DNA of 64,000 bases from Brevundimonas sp. UBA5713. GTDB taxonomy: Bacteria; Pseudomonadota; Alphaproteobacteria; Caulobacterales; Caulobacteraceae. The notes beneath the pieces were generated by a model. It was given only the letters and a program-made list of their open reading frames with translations, was not told the origin of the DNA and ran no database searches. The stretch lies in NCBI RefSeq assembly GCF_002419815.1, contig NZ_DIGV01000018.1:136107-200106 (forward strand), written 5' to 3'. The translations under genes and the position numbers were made by a program. Shown piece by piece: positions 20,037 to 30,270 of this stretch. Position 1 is the stretch's first letter; every line of letters begins with the position of its first letter.

Positions 20037-20662
20037 TACAGAAGCTCCTCGGGTTTCACGCCAGCACCGGTGGCAGCCGACTTGATCTCGACGGCATTGA
20101 CACGGAGGCGGTTGGCCTGAGCGGCCAGATCCTGACGATGAACGCCCTCACGCTTGCGCAGGGTCAGAACAATCGCACCGATCATGGCGATCAGCAGAAC
20201 AATGCCCGCAGCCTGGAAGAAGTAGACATAGTCCGTGTACAGCACACGGCCGATGCTCTCGGTGTTCGTGGTGCCTGCGGCCGCCAGAACCGGCTCAACC
20301 GCGTCCTTGGCTGCGCCCGAGGTGGCGACGCTGATCGACACCATGATCATCTCCGCCAGCAGGACAGCGGCCACGATACCCGCCAGCGGCAGGTAGCGGG
20401 CATAGCCCTCGCGGAGGCGGACGAAATCGACGTCCAGCATCATCACGACGAACAGGAACAGAACCGCGACCGCGCCGACGTAAACCACCACCAACAGCAT
20501 GGCGAGGAACTCGGCACCGAGCAGCACAAAGAGACCGGCTGCCGAGAAGAAGGTCAGGATCAGCCAGAGGACGGAGTGCACCGGATTACGCGCGGTCACC
20601 ACCAAAAGGCTGGAGACCACGGCAACCGTTGCCAGAAGATAGAAGGCCAGGCCTTGCAGCAT
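20036..20662 (-). CDS. nuoJ: NADH-quinone oxidoreductase subunit J
   Basis: A 208-residue membrane subunit with five hydrophobic helices. The conserved third helix [19 protein letters not shown] contains the pi-bulge region that links quinone reduction to proton pumping. The C-terminal tail is polar. There are 112 bp between it and nuoI upstream, the only sizeable gap inside the operon. That gap holds a short GC hairpin (20730-20748, CCCCG/CGGGG arms). Confidence 0.95.
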   Translation of the reverse strand: MLQGLAFYLLATVAVVSSLLVVTARNPVHSVLWLILTFFSAAGLFVLLGAEFLAMLLVVVYVGAVAVLFLFVVMMLDVDFVRLREGYARYLPLAGIVAAVLLAEMIMVSISVATSGAAKDAVEPVLAAAGTTNTESIGRVLYTDYVYFFQAAGIVLLIAMIGAIVLTLRKREGVHRQDLAAQANRLRVNAVEIKSAATGAGVKPEELL

Positions 20663-20774
20663 GTGCGGGACGATGCCCCCTTCAAAACCAATGGTTCAGA
20701 CCGGAGCCTGAACCCTTCCAGAATTGCGGCCCCGCCCTACGGACGGGGTCAGTACGGCGGAATCGACGCTCCGT

Positions 20775-21266
20775 TTAACGGTACGGGGCGTCGAGTTCCA
20801 GATTCTTCGCGATCAAACGTTCCCAACGGTCGCCGTTATCGAGCAGGCGTTCCTTGTCGTAGAGCAGTTCTTCGCGTGTTTCGGTCGCGAACTCGGAGTT
20901 CGGACCTTCGACGATAGCGTCCACCGGGCAGGCCTCTTGGCACAGGCCGCAGTAGATGCACTTCACCATGTCGATGTCGTAGCGGGTCGTACGGCGCGAG
21001 CCGTCGGCGCGCGGTTCGGCCTCGATGGTGATGGCTTGTGCGGGACAGATGGCTTCGCAGAGCTTGCACGCAATGCAGCGCTCTTCGCCGTTCGGATAGC
21101 GGCGCAGAGCATGTTCGCCACGGAAGCGCGGCGACTGCGGGTTGCGCTCGAACGGATAGTTCACCGTCGCCTTCGGCTTCAGCATGTATTTGACTGACAG
21201 GCCGACGGCACCGAACACGTCGGTCAGCATCGCGCCCTTGGCCGCCTGAACGATACGGGTCAGCAT
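20775..21266 (-). CDS. nuoI: NADH-quinone oxidoreductase subunit I
   Basis: The start is the ATG at 21266 ([14 protein letters not shown]), giving 163 residues. Two ferredoxin-type clusters are encoded, [12 protein letters not shown] and [12 protein letters not shown], which hold the N6a and N6b [4Fe-4S] centres of the peripheral arm. The start overlaps by one base the stop of the small lipoprotein gene upstream, so the two are translationally coupled. Confidence 0.96.
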   Translation of the reverse strand: MLTRIVQAAKGAMLTDVFGAVGLSVKYMLKPKATVNYPFERNPQSPRFRGEHALRRYPNGEERCIACKLCEAICPAQAITIEAEPRADGSRRTTRYDIDMVKCIYCGLCQEACPVDAIVEGPNSEFATETREELLYDKERLLDNGDRWERLIAKNLELDAPYR

Positions 21267-21478
21267 TACGATCTCACTCCGGCGCACTCGCGTTGATAGC
21301 GGGCGCTTTCCTTATCCAAAGTCTGGCACAGACGCTGTTGTTCAGCGCTACGCCGTTCAATCTCTTGTTGGCGACGTTCCCACTGATAGACCGACACAGG
21401 GTCAGCCTCATAGGGAGCGGCGCACGCCGTCGAACCCAAAAGCGCTAGAGCGCCCAGTCCGGCGAGGTGATGTTTCAT
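21266..21478 (-). CDS. Small predicted lipoprotein within the nuo operon (second of a pair)
   Basis: A 70-residue protein with a signal-peptide-like start and a lipidation-type cysteine C19 (LLGSTAC, a relaxed lipobox), followed by APYEADPV, a charged probably helical stretch ([16 protein letters not shown]), and two further cysteines C51 and C65 within CQT-x11-C. The same C-terminal pattern with identical 14-residue cysteine spacing occurs in the preceding ORF, so the two look like tandem paralogs. It overlaps by one base both that ORF and nuoI. I do not recognise a family. If exported, it would face the periplasm and may contact the membrane arm of complex I (inference). Confidence 0.65.
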   Translation of the reverse strand: MKHHLAGLGALALLGSTACAAPYEADPVSVYQWERRQQEIERRSAEQQRLCQTLDKESARYQRECAGVRS

Positions 21479-21699
21479 CAGAAACAGTCCCCGCTGGCCC
21501 GGCGATCACGCTCGCTCATGGTCTGGCAGCGAACGGTCCGTTCCTGACGCTCGCGCGCTTCGGTTTCCTGACGGGCGATACCGGCTTCAGCCGACTCGCC
21601 CTGACGCGATTTGGAGTAGTCATAGGGCGCTAACGAGCTGCACGCCCCTGCCCCAAGACCCAAGGTCGCGACAGTCAGGATAACCACAGAACGGATCAT
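21478..21699 (-). CDS. Small predicted lipoprotein within the nuo operon (first of a pair)
   Basis: The start is the ATG at 21699 (MIRSVVILTVATLG), giving 73 residues. A hydrophobic signal leads to C20 in LGAGAC, a permissive lipobox. The mature part starts SSLAPYD, has a charged helix (AEAGIARQETEARERQE) and ends with C58 and C72 in CQT-x11-C. The organisation mirrors the downstream gene. It begins 4 bp after the nuoH stop and overlaps the next gene by one base. Function is unknown, and I cannot exclude a role unrelated to complex I. Confidence 0.65.
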   Translation of the reverse strand: MIRSVVILTVATLGLGAGACSSLAPYDYSKSRQGESAEAGIARQETEARERQERTVRCQTMSERDRRASGDCF

Positions 21700-21703
21700 A
21701 GGC

Positions 21704-22783
21704 TTAAGCTCCGACCGCGAATACGCGCCATGCGGCGACGAACACAACCGCGACCAAGGACGCCGGCAGGAAAATCTTCCAGCCCAGACGCATCAGTTGG
21801 TCATAGCGGTAACGCGGTACGAACGCCTTAACCAGTGCGATCATGCAGAACCAGAACACCGTCTTGACGATGAAGGTCAGCAGATAGATCGCATAGGCGA
21901 TGAAGGACGGCAGGCTGGCCATGAAGTCTTCGGACAGGAAGCCGGGGTTCCAGCCACCGCAGAAGAGCAGCGTCATCATGGCACACATGAAGACGATGTT
22001 GGCGTATTCGCCGATCATGAACAGCAGGTACGGGGTCGAGGAATATTCGACCTGATAGCCGGCCACCAGTTCCGATTCCGCTTCCGGAAGGTCGAACGGC
22101 GGACGGTTGGTTTCAGCCAGAGCCGAGATGAAGAAGACGATCGTCATCGGGATCATAACGATGATCGTCGGCCAAGTCCCTGCTCCGCCGCCGAAGACGT
22201 GCCAGTTCCAGAAGTAGCCGGCTTGCTGGGTCACGATCTCGGTCAGGTTCATCGTGCCGGTCAGCAGGATGACGTTGATGATGATCAGACCCATCGACAC
22301 TTCATACGACACCATCTGTGCCGCCGAACGCAGAGAGCCGAGGAACGGGTACTTCGAGTTCGAAGCCCAGCCCCCCATGATGATGCCGTAAACGCCCAGC
22401 GACGAGATCGCCAGAATGTAGAGAATGCCGACGTTCAAGTCGGCGATGACCCAGCCCGGAGCAAACGGGATCACAGCCCAGGCGATAAAGGCCAGAACAA
22501 AGGTGATCAGCGGAGCCGCCAGAAACACCACCTTGTCCGAACCAGCCGGAACCACGATCTCTTTCAGCACGAACTTGAAGAAGTCGGCGAAGGACTGCAG
22601 CAGGCCGAAAGGACCAACCACGTTCGGGCCTTTACGCAGCTGCACGCCCGCCCAGATCTTGCGGTCGGCCAGCAGCAGGAAGGCCAGGGAAATCAGGATA
22701 CCGACGGTAACCAGCAGGATCCCACCAACGGTGATGAGGGTCCAGCCGACCGGAGTAGCCCAGAAGGAAGTCGCAGCGTCCAT
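21704..22783 (-). CDS. nuoH: NADH-quinone oxidoreductase subunit H
   Basis: A 359-residue membrane subunit with eight to nine helices that forms the quinone entry site at the junction of the two arms. Conserved segments include [18 protein letters not shown] and [20 protein letters not shown], with the acidic residues that connect quinone to the proton path. It follows nuoG by 3 bp. Confidence 0.97.
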   Translation of the reverse strand: MDAATSFWATPVGWTLITVGGILLVTVGILISLAFLLLADRKIWAGVQLRKGPNVVGPFGLLQSFADFFKFVLKEIVVPAGSDKVVFLAAPLITFVLAFIAWAVIPFAPGWVIADLNVGILYILAISSLGVYGIIMGGWASNSKYPFLGSLRSAAQMVSYEVSMGLIIINVILLTGTMNLTEIVTQQAGYFWNWHVFGGGAGTWPTIIVMIPMTIVFFISALAETNRPPFDLPEAESELVAGYQVEYSSTPYLLFMIGEYANIVFMCAMMTLLFCGGWNPGFLSEDFMASLPSFIAYAIYLLTFIVKTVFWFCMIALVKAFVPRYRYDQLMRLGWKIFLPASLVAVVFVAAWRVFAVGA

Positions 22784-22786
22784 GTC

Positions 22787-24832
22787 TTACTCCGCCGCCA
22801 GTGCGACCGGCGCGACCCGTTCACGGGACAGTTCGGCCATGGTTTCGCTGGCGCGCGCAATCGGGTTGGTCAGATAGGGATCGGCAATCGGGGAAACGAA
22901 GGCAACATCGCCCACATCACCCTTCACACCCAGCGAGGCCACGGCGAACGAAGCCGACGGAGCCAGATAGTCGATGCGGCCGAACGACGGCACATCAGCC
23001 ATCAGCTTGGTGCGCAGTTGGTCCAAGGTGTCGTACGGCAGGGTGTGACCCACGCGTTCCGACAGGGCGCGGATGATGGCCCAGTCTTCCTTGGCCTCGC
23101 CCTTCGGGAACACCACACGATCAGCCAGCTGAACACGGCCCTCGGTGTTGACATACAGGCCCGACTTCTCGGTAAAGGCGGCACCCGGCAGGATCACATC
23201 GGCGCTGTGAGCGCCACGGTCACCGTGCGAGCCGAGGTAGACGCGGAAAGCGTCCGAGCCGTTGGCAGCCACTTCGTCAGCGCCCAGCAGGAACAGAACG
23301 TCCAGAGCGCCCGGCTTCAGCATGTCGGCGACAGCCAGACCGCCCTCGCCCGGCAGGAAGCCCATGTCCAGACCCGCAACGCGCGAAGCGGCGGTGTGCA
23401 GGACGTTAAAGCCGTTCCAGCCATCCTTGACTGCACCGACCTTCTTGGCCAGCGCGCCCATGGCGTTCAGTACAGCCGCACCGTTTTCACCGATCAGAGC
23501 GCCCATGCCGACGATGATCGCCGGGCGTTCAGCCTTGATCAGGAAGTCGGTTGCAGCCTTCGGCAGCTTGCCAGCCACCTTCGAGCCTTCGCCCAGATAG
23601 GTGTAGCCGTAAGTCAGGTCAGCGTTCTGGCCGATGACGCCGATCTCGACGTCGCCCTTCAGCCAGGCCTTGCGGATACGGGCGTTGAGCAGCGGGGCTT
23701 CCGTGCGCGGGTTGGCCCCCACGATCAGGATAGCGTCAGCGTTTTCAATGCCTTGGATCGAAGTGTTAAACAGATACCCTTCGCGCGGACCGCCGCCGAT
23801 GGCAGCGCCGTCCTGACGGCAATCGGTATTGTTCGAGCCCAGCGCGCGGAACAGATCCAGCACGGCCTTCATCGATTCAGCGTCTTGCAGATCGCCTGCA
23901 ATCGCGCCGATGCGGTTCGCTGGAGCCGACTTCAGCTTGGCGGCCACAGCGTTAAGGGCTTCATCCCACGACGCAGCACGCAGCTTGCCGTTCTCGCGGA
24001 TCCACGGACGGTCCAGACGGCGCGCCTGCAGGCCGTCGACAGCGTAACGCGAACGGTCGGACAGCCACTCTTCGTTGATGCCTTCGTTGACGCGCGGCAG
24101 AACGCGCATGACTTCGGTACCGCGATAGTCTGCGCGAATGTTGGAGCCCAGAGCGTCCATCACATCGATGGTCTCGGTCTTCTTCAGCTCCCACGGACGA
24201 TAGTGGTACTGCCACGGACGGTGCGTCAGCGCGCCCACCGGGCACAGGTCGTTGACGTTGCCCGACAGCTCGCTGTCGATGTTCTTTTCCAGATAGGTCG
24301 TGATCTCGGCGCTCTCGCCGCGCGAAATCATGCCGATGTCCGGAACGCCAGCCACTTCGGTGATGAAGCGGACACAACGCGTGCACTGGATGCAGCGCGT
24401 CATGAAGGTCTTCACCGTCGGGCCCATGTTCTTTTCTTCGACCGCGCGTTTGTTCTCGGCATAGCGAGAACCGTCACGGCCATAGCCCATGGCTTGGTCT
24501 TGCAGGTCACACTCACCACCCTGGTCGCAGATCGGGCAATCCAGCGGGTGGTTGATGAGCAGGAACTCCATCACACCTTCGCGGGCCTTTTTGACCATCG
24601 GGGTGTCGGTGAAGATTTCCTGACCGTCGGCAGCCGGAAGGGCGCACGAAGCTTGCGGCTTCGGCGGTCCAGGCTTCACCTCGACGAGGCACATGCGGCA
24701 GTTGCCGGCGATGGACAGGCGTTCGTGGTAGCAGAAGCGCGGGATTTCTTGACCCGCGCGCTCAGCCACCTGAAGCACGGTCATACCCGGTTCGAACTCG
24801 ACCTCGACACCATTTACCTTGGCGATAGGCAT
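22787..24832 (-). CDS. nuoG: NADH-quinone oxidoreductase subunit G
   Basis: A 681-residue peripheral-arm subunit. The N-terminal 2Fe-2S ferredoxin domain has CYHERLSIAGNCRMC, followed by CPICDQGGECDLQD, and a CIQCTRCVRF...CPVGAL segment for the N4 and N5 clusters. The remaining 450 residues are a molybdopterin-oxidoreductase-like domain, which in complex I has lost its cofactor. A glycine-rich (GYGRDGSRY) motif is present. It lies 6 bp after nuoF. Confidence 0.96.
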   Translation of the reverse strand: MPIAKVNGVEVEFEPGMTVLQVAERAGQEIPRFCYHERLSIAGNCRMCLVEVKPGPPKPQASCALPAADGQEIFTDTPMVKKAREGVMEFLLINHPLDCPICDQGGECDLQDQAMGYGRDGSRYAENKRAVEEKNMGPTVKTFMTRCIQCTRCVRFITEVAGVPDIGMISRGESAEITTYLEKNIDSELSGNVNDLCPVGALTHRPWQYHYRPWELKKTETIDVMDALGSNIRADYRGTEVMRVLPRVNEGINEEWLSDRSRYAVDGLQARRLDRPWIRENGKLRAASWDEALNAVAAKLKSAPANRIGAIAGDLQDAESMKAVLDLFRALGSNNTDCRQDGAAIGGGPREGYLFNTSIQGIENADAILIVGANPRTEAPLLNARIRKAWLKGDVEIGVIGQNADLTYGYTYLGEGSKVAGKLPKAATDFLIKAERPAIIVGMGALIGENGAAVLNAMGALAKKVGAVKDGWNGFNVLHTAASRVAGLDMGFLPGEGGLAVADMLKPGALDVLFLLGADEVAANGSDAFRVYLGSHGDRGAHSADVILPGAAFTEKSGLYVNTEGRVQLADRVVFPKGEAKEDWAIIRALSERVGHTLPYDTLDQLRTKLMADVPSFGRIDYLAPSASFAVASLGVKGDVGDVAFVSPIADPYLTNPIARASETMAELSRERVAPVALAAE

Positions 24833-24838
24833 TTACGT

Positions 24839-26152
24839 TTACTCCGCCGCAATCGCGTGACCGGCGAAGTTCGCGCGGCTGTTGCGGTACAGATTGATGC
24901 GGTCTTCGATCTCGTGACGGAAGTGACGGATCAGGCCTTGGACAGGCCATGCCGCAGCGTCACCGAGAGCGCAGATGGTGTGACCTTCAACCTGGCTGGC
25001 GACGTCCAGCAGCAGGTCGATTTCCGACGGGTCGGCATCGCCGATAGCCATGCGTTCCAGCACGCGCCACATCCAGCCGGTGCCTTCACGGCACGGCGTG
25101 CACTGGCCGCAGCTCTCGTGCTTGAAGAAGTAGCTGATGCGGGCGATGGCCTTCACGATGTCGGTCGAGTTGTCCATGACGGTCACACCGGCGGTGCCCA
25201 GCGACGAGCGCTGCTCGCGCATGGAATCGAAGTCCATCAGAGCGACTTCGGCCTGTTCGCGGGTGATCACCGGGCACGAAGCGCCGCCCGGAATGATGGC
25301 CTTCAGGTTTTCCCAGCCACCGCGCACGCCGCCGCCATGATCTTCGATCAGCTGGCGCAGCGGGATGGACATGGCCTCTTCGACCACGCACGGGGTGTTT
25401 ACGTGACCGGCCAGCGACATCAGCTTGGTGCCGGTATTGTTCGGACGGCCAATGGCAGCGAACCAATCCGCGCCACGGCGCAGGATGGTGCCGACCACGG
25501 CGATCGACTCCACGTTGTTCACGGTCGTCGGGCAGCCGTACAGGCCTGCGCCAGCCGGGAACGGCGGCTTCAGGCGGGGCTGACCCTTCTTGCCTTCCAG
25601 CGACTCCAGCAGTGCGGTCTCTTCACCGCAGATGTAAGCGCCAGCGCCGTGGTGGATATAGACGTGGAAGTCCCAGCCATGGACGTTGTTGTCGCCGATC
25701 AGCTTGGCCTCATAGGCCTGCTTGACGGCGGCTTCCATGCGCTCCCGCTCGAACACGTATTCGCCACGCAGATAGATGTAGCAAGCATGGGCCTGCATCG
25801 CGAACGAGGCGATCAGAGCGCCTTCGATCAGCAGATGCGGATCATGACGCATGATCTCGCGGTCTTTACAGGTCGCGGGCTCGGACTCGTCGGCGTTGAT
25901 GACGAGGTAGTGAGGACGGTCCTTCACTTCCTTCGGCATGAACGACCACTTCAGACCGGTCGAGAAACCGGCGCCGCCACGGCCGCGAAGACCCGAGGCC
26001 TTCACATTGTTGATGATCCAGTCGCGGCCAAGGTCCAGCATGTCCTTGGTGGCGTTCCACGCGCCGCGCTGCTTCGCCCCCTCAAGACCCCAATCATGGA
26101 AGCCGTAGAGGTTGGTGAAGATCCGATCCTTGTCTTCGAGGATTCCGACCAT
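24839..26152 (-). CDS. nuoF: NADH-quinone oxidoreductase subunit F
   Basis: A 437-residue subunit that binds FMN and NADH and holds cluster N3. Signatures are the [17 protein letters not shown]-site loop, [19 protein letters not shown] for FMN, and the [13 protein letters not shown] cluster motif near the C-terminus. It accepts a hydride from NADH at the tip of the peripheral arm. The gene begins 6 bp after a small membrane ORF that separates it from nuoE. Confidence 0.97.
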   Translation of the reverse strand: MVGILEDKDRIFTNLYGFHDWGLEGAKQRGAWNATKDMLDLGRDWIINNVKASGLRGRGGAGFSTGLKWSFMPKEVKDRPHYLVINADESEPATCKDREIMRHDPHLLIEGALIASFAMQAHACYIYLRGEYVFERERMEAAVKQAYEAKLIGDNNVHGWDFHVYIHHGAGAYICGEETALLESLEGKKGQPRLKPPFPAGAGLYGCPTTVNNVESIAVVGTILRRGADWFAAIGRPNNTGTKLMSLAGHVNTPCVVEEAMSIPLRQLIEDHGGGVRGGWENLKAIIPGGASCPVITREQAEVALMDFDSMREQRSSLGTAGVTVMDNSTDIVKAIARISYFFKHESCGQCTPCREGTGWMWRVLERMAIGDADPSEIDLLLDVASQVEGHTICALGDAAAWPVQGLIRHFRHEIEDRINLYRNSRANFAGHAIAAE

Positions 26153-26158
26153 GGTTCC

Positions 26159-26428
26159 TTAAAGTCCTTCCGCCATGCGGCGTTTGTGGTGGCGGGTGCG
26201 TTGGAAAATGGCCGTGATAACCAGTGCCCAACCGGCAAACAACATGCCGTATGCAACCTTCACCGCATCTTCGGTCAGGCCGAATTTGCCATCCCGAGCG
26301 ATTACTACCAGCAGGGCCGCGACCACGATCAGCACAAAGCCGCCCAGACGGTACTTCCAGCCCACGCGCTTCAGTTCAGCGCGGTAGGCGGCTCTGCCTT
26401 CAGGAGATTCGAGATCGGGCCGTGCCAT
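26159..26428 (-). CDS. Two-helix membrane protein of unknown function between nuoE and nuoF
   Basis: The ATG start at 26428 overlaps the nuoE TGA by one base, giving 89 residues. The protein has a polar N-terminus (ARPDLESPEGRAAYRAELK), two transmembrane helices (about residues 30-45 LGGFVLIVVAALLVVIA and 62-76 VAYGMLFAGWALVITAI) and a basic tail (RTRHHKRRMAEG). NuoE and NuoF are adjacent in most bacteria, so this ORF interrupts a conserved pair while keeping translational coupling. I do not recognise a characterised family. A role in complex I assembly or stability is inference. Confidence 0.75.
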   Translation of the reverse strand: MARPDLESPEGRAAYRAELKRVGWKYRLGGFVLIVVAALLVVIARDGKFGLTEDAVKVAYGMLFAGWALVITAIFQRTRHHKRRMAEGL

Positions 26429-27096
26429 CAAGCGTCAGCCTTTGCCGGTTCGGAGTTCGGCAGCTTCTTGATCGGCTTGGCCGCCGAACCGTCGTACAGT
26501 TTCGGATCCAGCAGGACCTTGGCCCCACCGATCGGTGCCGAGTTGTGACGACCGTTGTACGGGCCCGGCTTCGGCGGCTTGCCAGCGGCAAAATCGTCGA
26601 TGATCTGGGCCATGTTCTCGGGCGTCAGGTCTTCGTAGTAGTAGTCGTTGATCTGGGCCATCGGCGCGTTGGAGCAAGCACCAAGGCACTCGACTTCCTG
26701 CCAGGTGAAGCGGCCGTCGGCGGACAGGGTGTCCTTCGGGCCGATCTTTTCCTTGCAAACGCGCATCAGGTCTTGCGAGCCACGGATCATGCACTGGGTG
26801 GTGCCGCAGACCTGGATCAAGGCAACCTTACCCACCGGCTCCAGCTGGAACATGGTGTAGAAGGTGGCCACTTCCAGAACGCGGATGTAGGCCATGCCCA
26901 GCAGCTCGGCGATGGCGCGGATGGCGGGCTCCGAGACCCAGCCTTCCTGCTTTTGAACGAGCCACAGGATCGGGATCACCGCCGATTGGCGACGGCCCTC
27001 GGGGTATTTCTTGATCCACCACTGGGCCTTTTCCATCGTCTCCTTCGAGAACTCGAAGAAAACGGGTTGGTCTTTGGCCAGACGACGAACGCTCAT
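26428..27096 (-). CDS. nuoE: NADH-quinone oxidoreductase subunit E
   Basis: A 222-residue subunit with a thioredoxin-like fold carrying the N1a [2Fe-2S] cluster. Ligands lie in [10 protein letters not shown] and [10 protein letters not shown]. The N-terminal helical domain contains [13 protein letters not shown]. The protein has a C-terminal extension of about 50 residues (beyond [13 protein letters not shown]) that is rich in Pro, Lys and Ala, as in other alphaproteobacterial versions. It overlaps nuoD by 4 bp. Confidence 0.96.
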   Translation of the reverse strand: MSVRRLAKDQPVFFEFSKETMEKAQWWIKKYPEGRRQSAVIPILWLVQKQEGWVSEPAIRAIAELLGMAYIRVLEVATFYTMFQLEPVGKVALIQVCGTTQCMIRGSQDLMRVCKEKIGPKDTLSADGRFTWQEVECLGACSNAPMAQINDYYYEDLTPENMAQIIDDFAAGKPPKPGPYNGRHNSAPIGGAKVLLDPKLYDGSAAKPIKKLPNSEPAKADA

Positions 27097-28367
27097 CGGT
27101 CCACTTCTCCGAACACCATGTCGAGCGAACCAAGGATGGCCGACACGTCAGCCAGCATGTGGCCGCGGTTCATCCAGTCCATGGCCTGCAGGTGGCGGAA
27201 GCCCGGTGCAGACAGCTTGACGCGGTAAGGTTTGTTGGTGCCATCCGACACCAGATAGACGCCGAACTCGCCCTTCGGCGCTTCGACGGCTGCGTACACT
27301 TCACCCTCAGGCGTTTTGAAGCCCTCGGTATAGAGCTTGAAGTGGTGGATCAGCGCTTCCATCGAGCGCTTCATCTCGCCACGACGCGGCGGGGTGATCT
27401 TGTGATCTTCGGCCAGAACCGGCTCACCCGGGCAGTTGCGCAGCTTATGGATGCACTGCTCCATGATGCGAACAGACTGGCGCATCTCTTCGACGCGGCA
27501 CAGGTAACGGTCCCAGCAGTCGCCGTTCTTGCCGACGACAATGTCGAATTCCATGTCGGCGTAGCAGTCGTAAGGCATGGCCTTGCGGATATCCCACGGG
27601 ATGTCCGAGCCACGCAGCATCACGCCCGAGAAGCCCCAGGCCATGGCCTGTTCTTTCGAGACGACGCCAATGTCGACGTTACGCTGCTTGAAGATACGGT
27701 TTTCCGTAACCAGCTTCTCGATATCGTCGAGGGCCTTCGGGAATTCCTTACACCACAGGTCGATGTCGTCGATCAGTTCGGGCGTCAGGTCCTGATGGAC
27801 GCCGCCCGGACGGAAATAGTTGGCGTGCAGACGCGCACCGCAGGCGCGCTCGTAGAAGACCATCAGCTTCTCGCGCTCTTCGTGGCCCCACAGAGGCGGG
27901 GTTAGAGCGCCCACGTCCATGGCTTGCATGGTCGAGTTCAGCAGGTGGTTCAGGATGCGGCCGATTTCCGAATACAGTACGCGGATCAGCTGACCACGGT
28001 ACGGAACTTCCACGCCCAACAGGCGCTCGATAGCCAAGCAGAAGGCGTGCTCCTGGTTCATCGGCGACACGTAGTCGAGACGATCCAGATACGGAATGTT
28101 CTGCAGATAGGTCCGCGATTCCATCAGCTTTTCGGTGCCGCGGTGCAGCAGGCCGATGTGCGGGTCAACGCGCGTGACCAGCTCGCCGTCCAGTTCCAGC
28201 ACCAGACGCAGCACACCGTGCGCAGCCGGGTGTTGCGGGCCGAAGTTGATGGTGAATTTGCGGTCGTCCATCGCACGGGCGTGCGGGGTCAGGCCGTCTT
28301 CGTAATCCTCGAACGGATCGATGGCGGCACCCAGAGGACGCGCGGGGGTGTTGTGTCCGTCAGCCAT
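27093..28367 (-). CDS. nuoD: NADH-quinone oxidoreductase subunit D
   Basis: The start is the ATG at 28367 ([13 protein letters not shown]), giving 424 residues; the longer upstream frame overlaps nuoC. The 49-kDa-type subunit forms the quinone pocket with NuoB. Key segments are [14 protein letters not shown], where the histidines line the quinone site, and the C-terminal [18 protein letters not shown]. NuoC and NuoD are separate here, unlike the fused NuoCD of E. coli. The gene starts 4 bp after nuoC. Confidence 0.97.
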   Translation of the reverse strand: MADGHNTPARPLGAAIDPFEDYEDGLTPHARAMDDRKFTINFGPQHPAAHGVLRLVLELDGELVTRVDPHIGLLHRGTEKLMESRTYLQNIPYLDRLDYVSPMNQEHAFCLAIERLLGVEVPYRGQLIRVLYSEIGRILNHLLNSTMQAMDVGALTPPLWGHEEREKLMVFYERACGARLHANYFRPGGVHQDLTPELIDDIDLWCKEFPKALDDIEKLVTENRIFKQRNVDIGVVSKEQAMAWGFSGVMLRGSDIPWDIRKAMPYDCYADMEFDIVVGKNGDCWDRYLCRVEEMRQSVRIMEQCIHKLRNCPGEPVLAEDHKITPPRRGEMKRSMEALIHHFKLYTEGFKTPEGEVYAAVEAPKGEFGVYLVSDGTNKPYRVKLSAPGFRHLQAMDWMNRGHMLADVSAILGSLDMVFGEVDR

Positions 28368-28371
28368 AGGC

Positions 28372-28995
28372 TCAGGCTCCCGCTTTCTCGTCGCCCGGCA
28401 GGACCGGAGCCGGATAGTCGGCTCCTTCCCACGGCGAGAGGAAATCAAAGGTACGATATTCCTGAGCCAGCTTCACCGGCTCATAGACCACGCGCTTCTG
28501 CTCTTCGTCGTAACGAACTTCGACATAGCCCGTCATCGGGAAGTCTTTGCGCAGCGGGTGACCCTGGAAACCGTAGTCGGTCAGGATACGGCGCATGTCC
28601 GGGTGATCCGAGAAGATCATGCCGTACATGTCGAAGGCTTCGCGCTCGAACCAGCCAGCCGACGGATAGACCGAGGTTACCGAAGGCACCGGCTGCACTT
28701 CATCGGTCGAGACCTTGACGCGCAGTCGGGCTGCACGGGTCAACGACAACAGGTGGTACACCACCTCGAAGCGCTCCTTGCGGTCCGGATAGTCGGCACC
28801 GCAGACGTCCATCAGTTGCTGGAAGCCGAATTGGTCGCGCAGGCCCTTCATGACCTCCACGATCTGTTCGCGCGGAGCGATCAGCGTCAGTTCACCAAAG
28901 GCAACGACGGCCTCGACACCGAGAGCCGCCACCATTTCCGTACCCAGCGGGGTCAGGGCCGATTCACGCTCGGCCACGCGGACGAGTTCGCTCAT
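28372..28995 (-). CDS. nuoC: NADH-quinone oxidoreductase subunit C
   Basis: The start is the ATG at 28995 ([12 protein letters not shown]), overlapping nuoB by 4 bp, and gives 207 residues. The 30-kDa-type signature ERE-A-F-DMYG ([17 protein letters not shown]) and [16 protein letters not shown] are present. The subunit packs against NuoD and NuoB in the peripheral arm. Confidence 0.96.
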   Translation of the reverse strand: MSELVRVAERESALTPLGTEMVAALGVEAVVAFGELTLIAPREQIVEVMKGLRDQFGFQQLMDVCGADYPDRKERFEVVYHLLSLTRAARLRVKVSTDEVQPVPSVTSVYPSAGWFEREAFDMYGMIFSDHPDMRRILTDYGFQGHPLRKDFPMTGYVEVRYDEEQKRVVYEPVKLAQEYRTFDFLSPWEGADYPAPVLPGDEKAGA

Positions 28996-29591
28996 CGTTC
29001 GATGCTCCCCGTGCGGCGGATCTTCTTCTGCAGTTGCAGGATGCCGTACAGCAGGGCTTCCGAGGTCGGCGGGCATCCTGGGACGTAAACGTCAACCGGC
29101 ACCACGCGGTCGCAACCACGAACGACGCTGTAGGAATAGTGGTAGTAGCCGCCGCCATTGGCGCACGAGCCCATCGAGATGACGTAGCGCGGATCTGGCA
29201 TCTGGTCATAGACCTTGCGCAGGGCCGGAGCCATCTTGTTGGTCAGGGTACCGGCCACGATCATCAGGTCCGACTGGCGCGGCGAACCACGCGGAGCCGT
29301 GCCGAAACGCTCCAGGTCGAAGCGCGGCATCGACAGCTGGATCATTTCCACGGCGCAGCAGGCCAGACCGAACGACATCCACATCAGCGAACCCGTACGA
29401 GCCCAGGTGATGACGTCGTCGAGAGACGTGGTCAGAAAGCCGCGCTCACCCAGTTCGGTGTTCACAGCCTCGAAAAACTTGTCGTGGACCTTGGGGTCGT
29501 AGCCCTCAACGGTCGAGCGCGCGGCGCTACCGGCCGGCACCAGCGGAGAAGCCGGTGCGATAACCGACGACGAAGGCGTGATCACTGCCAT
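28992..29591 (-). CDS. nuoB: NADH-quinone oxidoreductase subunit B
   Basis: I set the start at the ATG at 29591 ([13 protein letters not shown]), which overlaps nuoA by 10 bp and gives 199 residues. The protein ligates the terminal cluster N2 through the adjacent cysteines in [10 protein letters not shown], plus [10 protein letters not shown] and [12 protein letters not shown]2 passes electrons to quinone. The Ala/Ser/Pro-rich first 40 residues are poorly conserved. Confidence 0.96.
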   Translation of the reverse strand: MAVITPSSSVIAPASPLVPAGSAARSTVEGYDPKVHDKFFEAVNTELGERGFLTTSLDDVITWARTGSLMWMSFGLACCAVEMIQLSMPRFDLERFGTAPRGSPRQSDLMIVAGTLTNKMAPALRKVYDQMPDPRYVISMGSCANGGGYYHYSYSVVRGCDRVVPVDVYVPGCPPTSEALLYGILQLQKKIRRTGSIER

Positions 29592-29959
29592 TCCAGTGCT
29601 CCCTTCTTCCATTCGTAGATGAAGCCCACGGTCAGCACGCCGAGGAAGATCATCATCGACCAGAAAGCAAAGACCATCTCGCCGTGCGAGAGATCGAAGA
29701 TCGAAACGGCCCACGGGAACAGGAAGGCGATTTCGAGGTCGAAGATGATGAACAGGATCGACACCAGATAGAACCGGACGTCGAACTTCATGCGCGCGTC
29801 GTCGAAGGCGTTAAAGCCGCACTCGTAGGCCGAGAGCTTCTCGGTGTCCGGATTCTTCGGGGCCAGAACCCAGGCGGCAATCATGAAGAGAGAGCCCAGG
29901 ATCACAGCGATGCCGAGGAAAACAACGATCGGAAGGTATTCTAAAAGAAATGCGTTCAT
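29582..29959 (-). CDS. nuoA: NADH-quinone oxidoreductase subunit A
   Basis: The first gene of the complex I operon. Its 125 residues form three transmembrane helices with the conserved loop [23 protein letters not shown] (shown by its ends KLSAYECG and MKFDVRF) near the quinone tunnel. The conserved cysteine of the YECG motif is present. It is preceded by 400 bp without a gene that must hold the operon promoter. Confidence 0.96.
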   Translation of the reverse strand: MNAFLLEYLPIVVFLGIAVILGSLFMIAAWVLAPKNPDTEKLSAYECGFNAFDDARMKFDVRFYLVSILFIIFDLEIAFLFPWAVSIFDLSHGEMVFAFWSMMIFLGVLTVGFIYEWKKGALEWQ

Positions 29960-30043
29960 TCGAGCTGCCTCGCCCGCCGGTTAGAGGGGGCGGATTCGGC
30001 GCTTCTTAGACCCAACTCCGCCACGGTTCAAACCCCTCTGGCC

Positions 30044-30072
30044 AATAAGCGCACATTGAGAAACGTTCGCAA
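30044..30072 (-). promoter_or_regulatory. Candidate nuo operon promoter
   Basis: On the minus strand TTGCGA (30072-30067) is separated by 17 bp from CTTATT (30049-30044), 85 bp upstream of the nuoA start. The -35 is good and the -10 weak. This is the best hexamer pair I found in the gap; it is a hand prediction. Confidence 0.3.
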
Positions 30073-30247
30073 AAACAGAGCGCTCATTCTGCAACGCTGT
30101 TATGCAAAATGGCCTGACTGAAGAGGACGCACAGGGGGCCGAGGAGTTCCTTATATAAGGTGCGGTTTTTAAGCGGGTTGCCGCCGCAATAGACGGTTCA
30201 CCGACGTCTACTCCCCGACCTTGAAGCGTGTTTTTGGCGGACAATCT

Positions 30248-30270
30248 GCTGAAATTTCAGAAAAGTGCAT
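30248..30270 (+). repeat. Palindromic element upstream of tRNA-Asp (copy 1)
   Basis: Contains the perfect 12-bp palindrome CTGAAATTTCAG (30249-30260). A 23-bp stretch GCTGAAATT-T-CAGAAA..T.CAT matches 19 of 23 positions of a second copy at 36309-36331, near tRNA-Gln and tRNA-Pro. It lies about 20 bp before the tRNA-Asp -35 box, where an activator or UP-type element would act. Confidence 0.45.

Noticed and set aside
21797..26548. A 1583-codon open frame on the plus strand opposite nuoH-nuoG-nuoF
   Set aside because: It is antisense to well-identified complex I genes. High-GC coding strands with few AT-rich codons often leave a long open complementary frame, and the translation is rich in His, Arg and Gln with no domain-like pattern.
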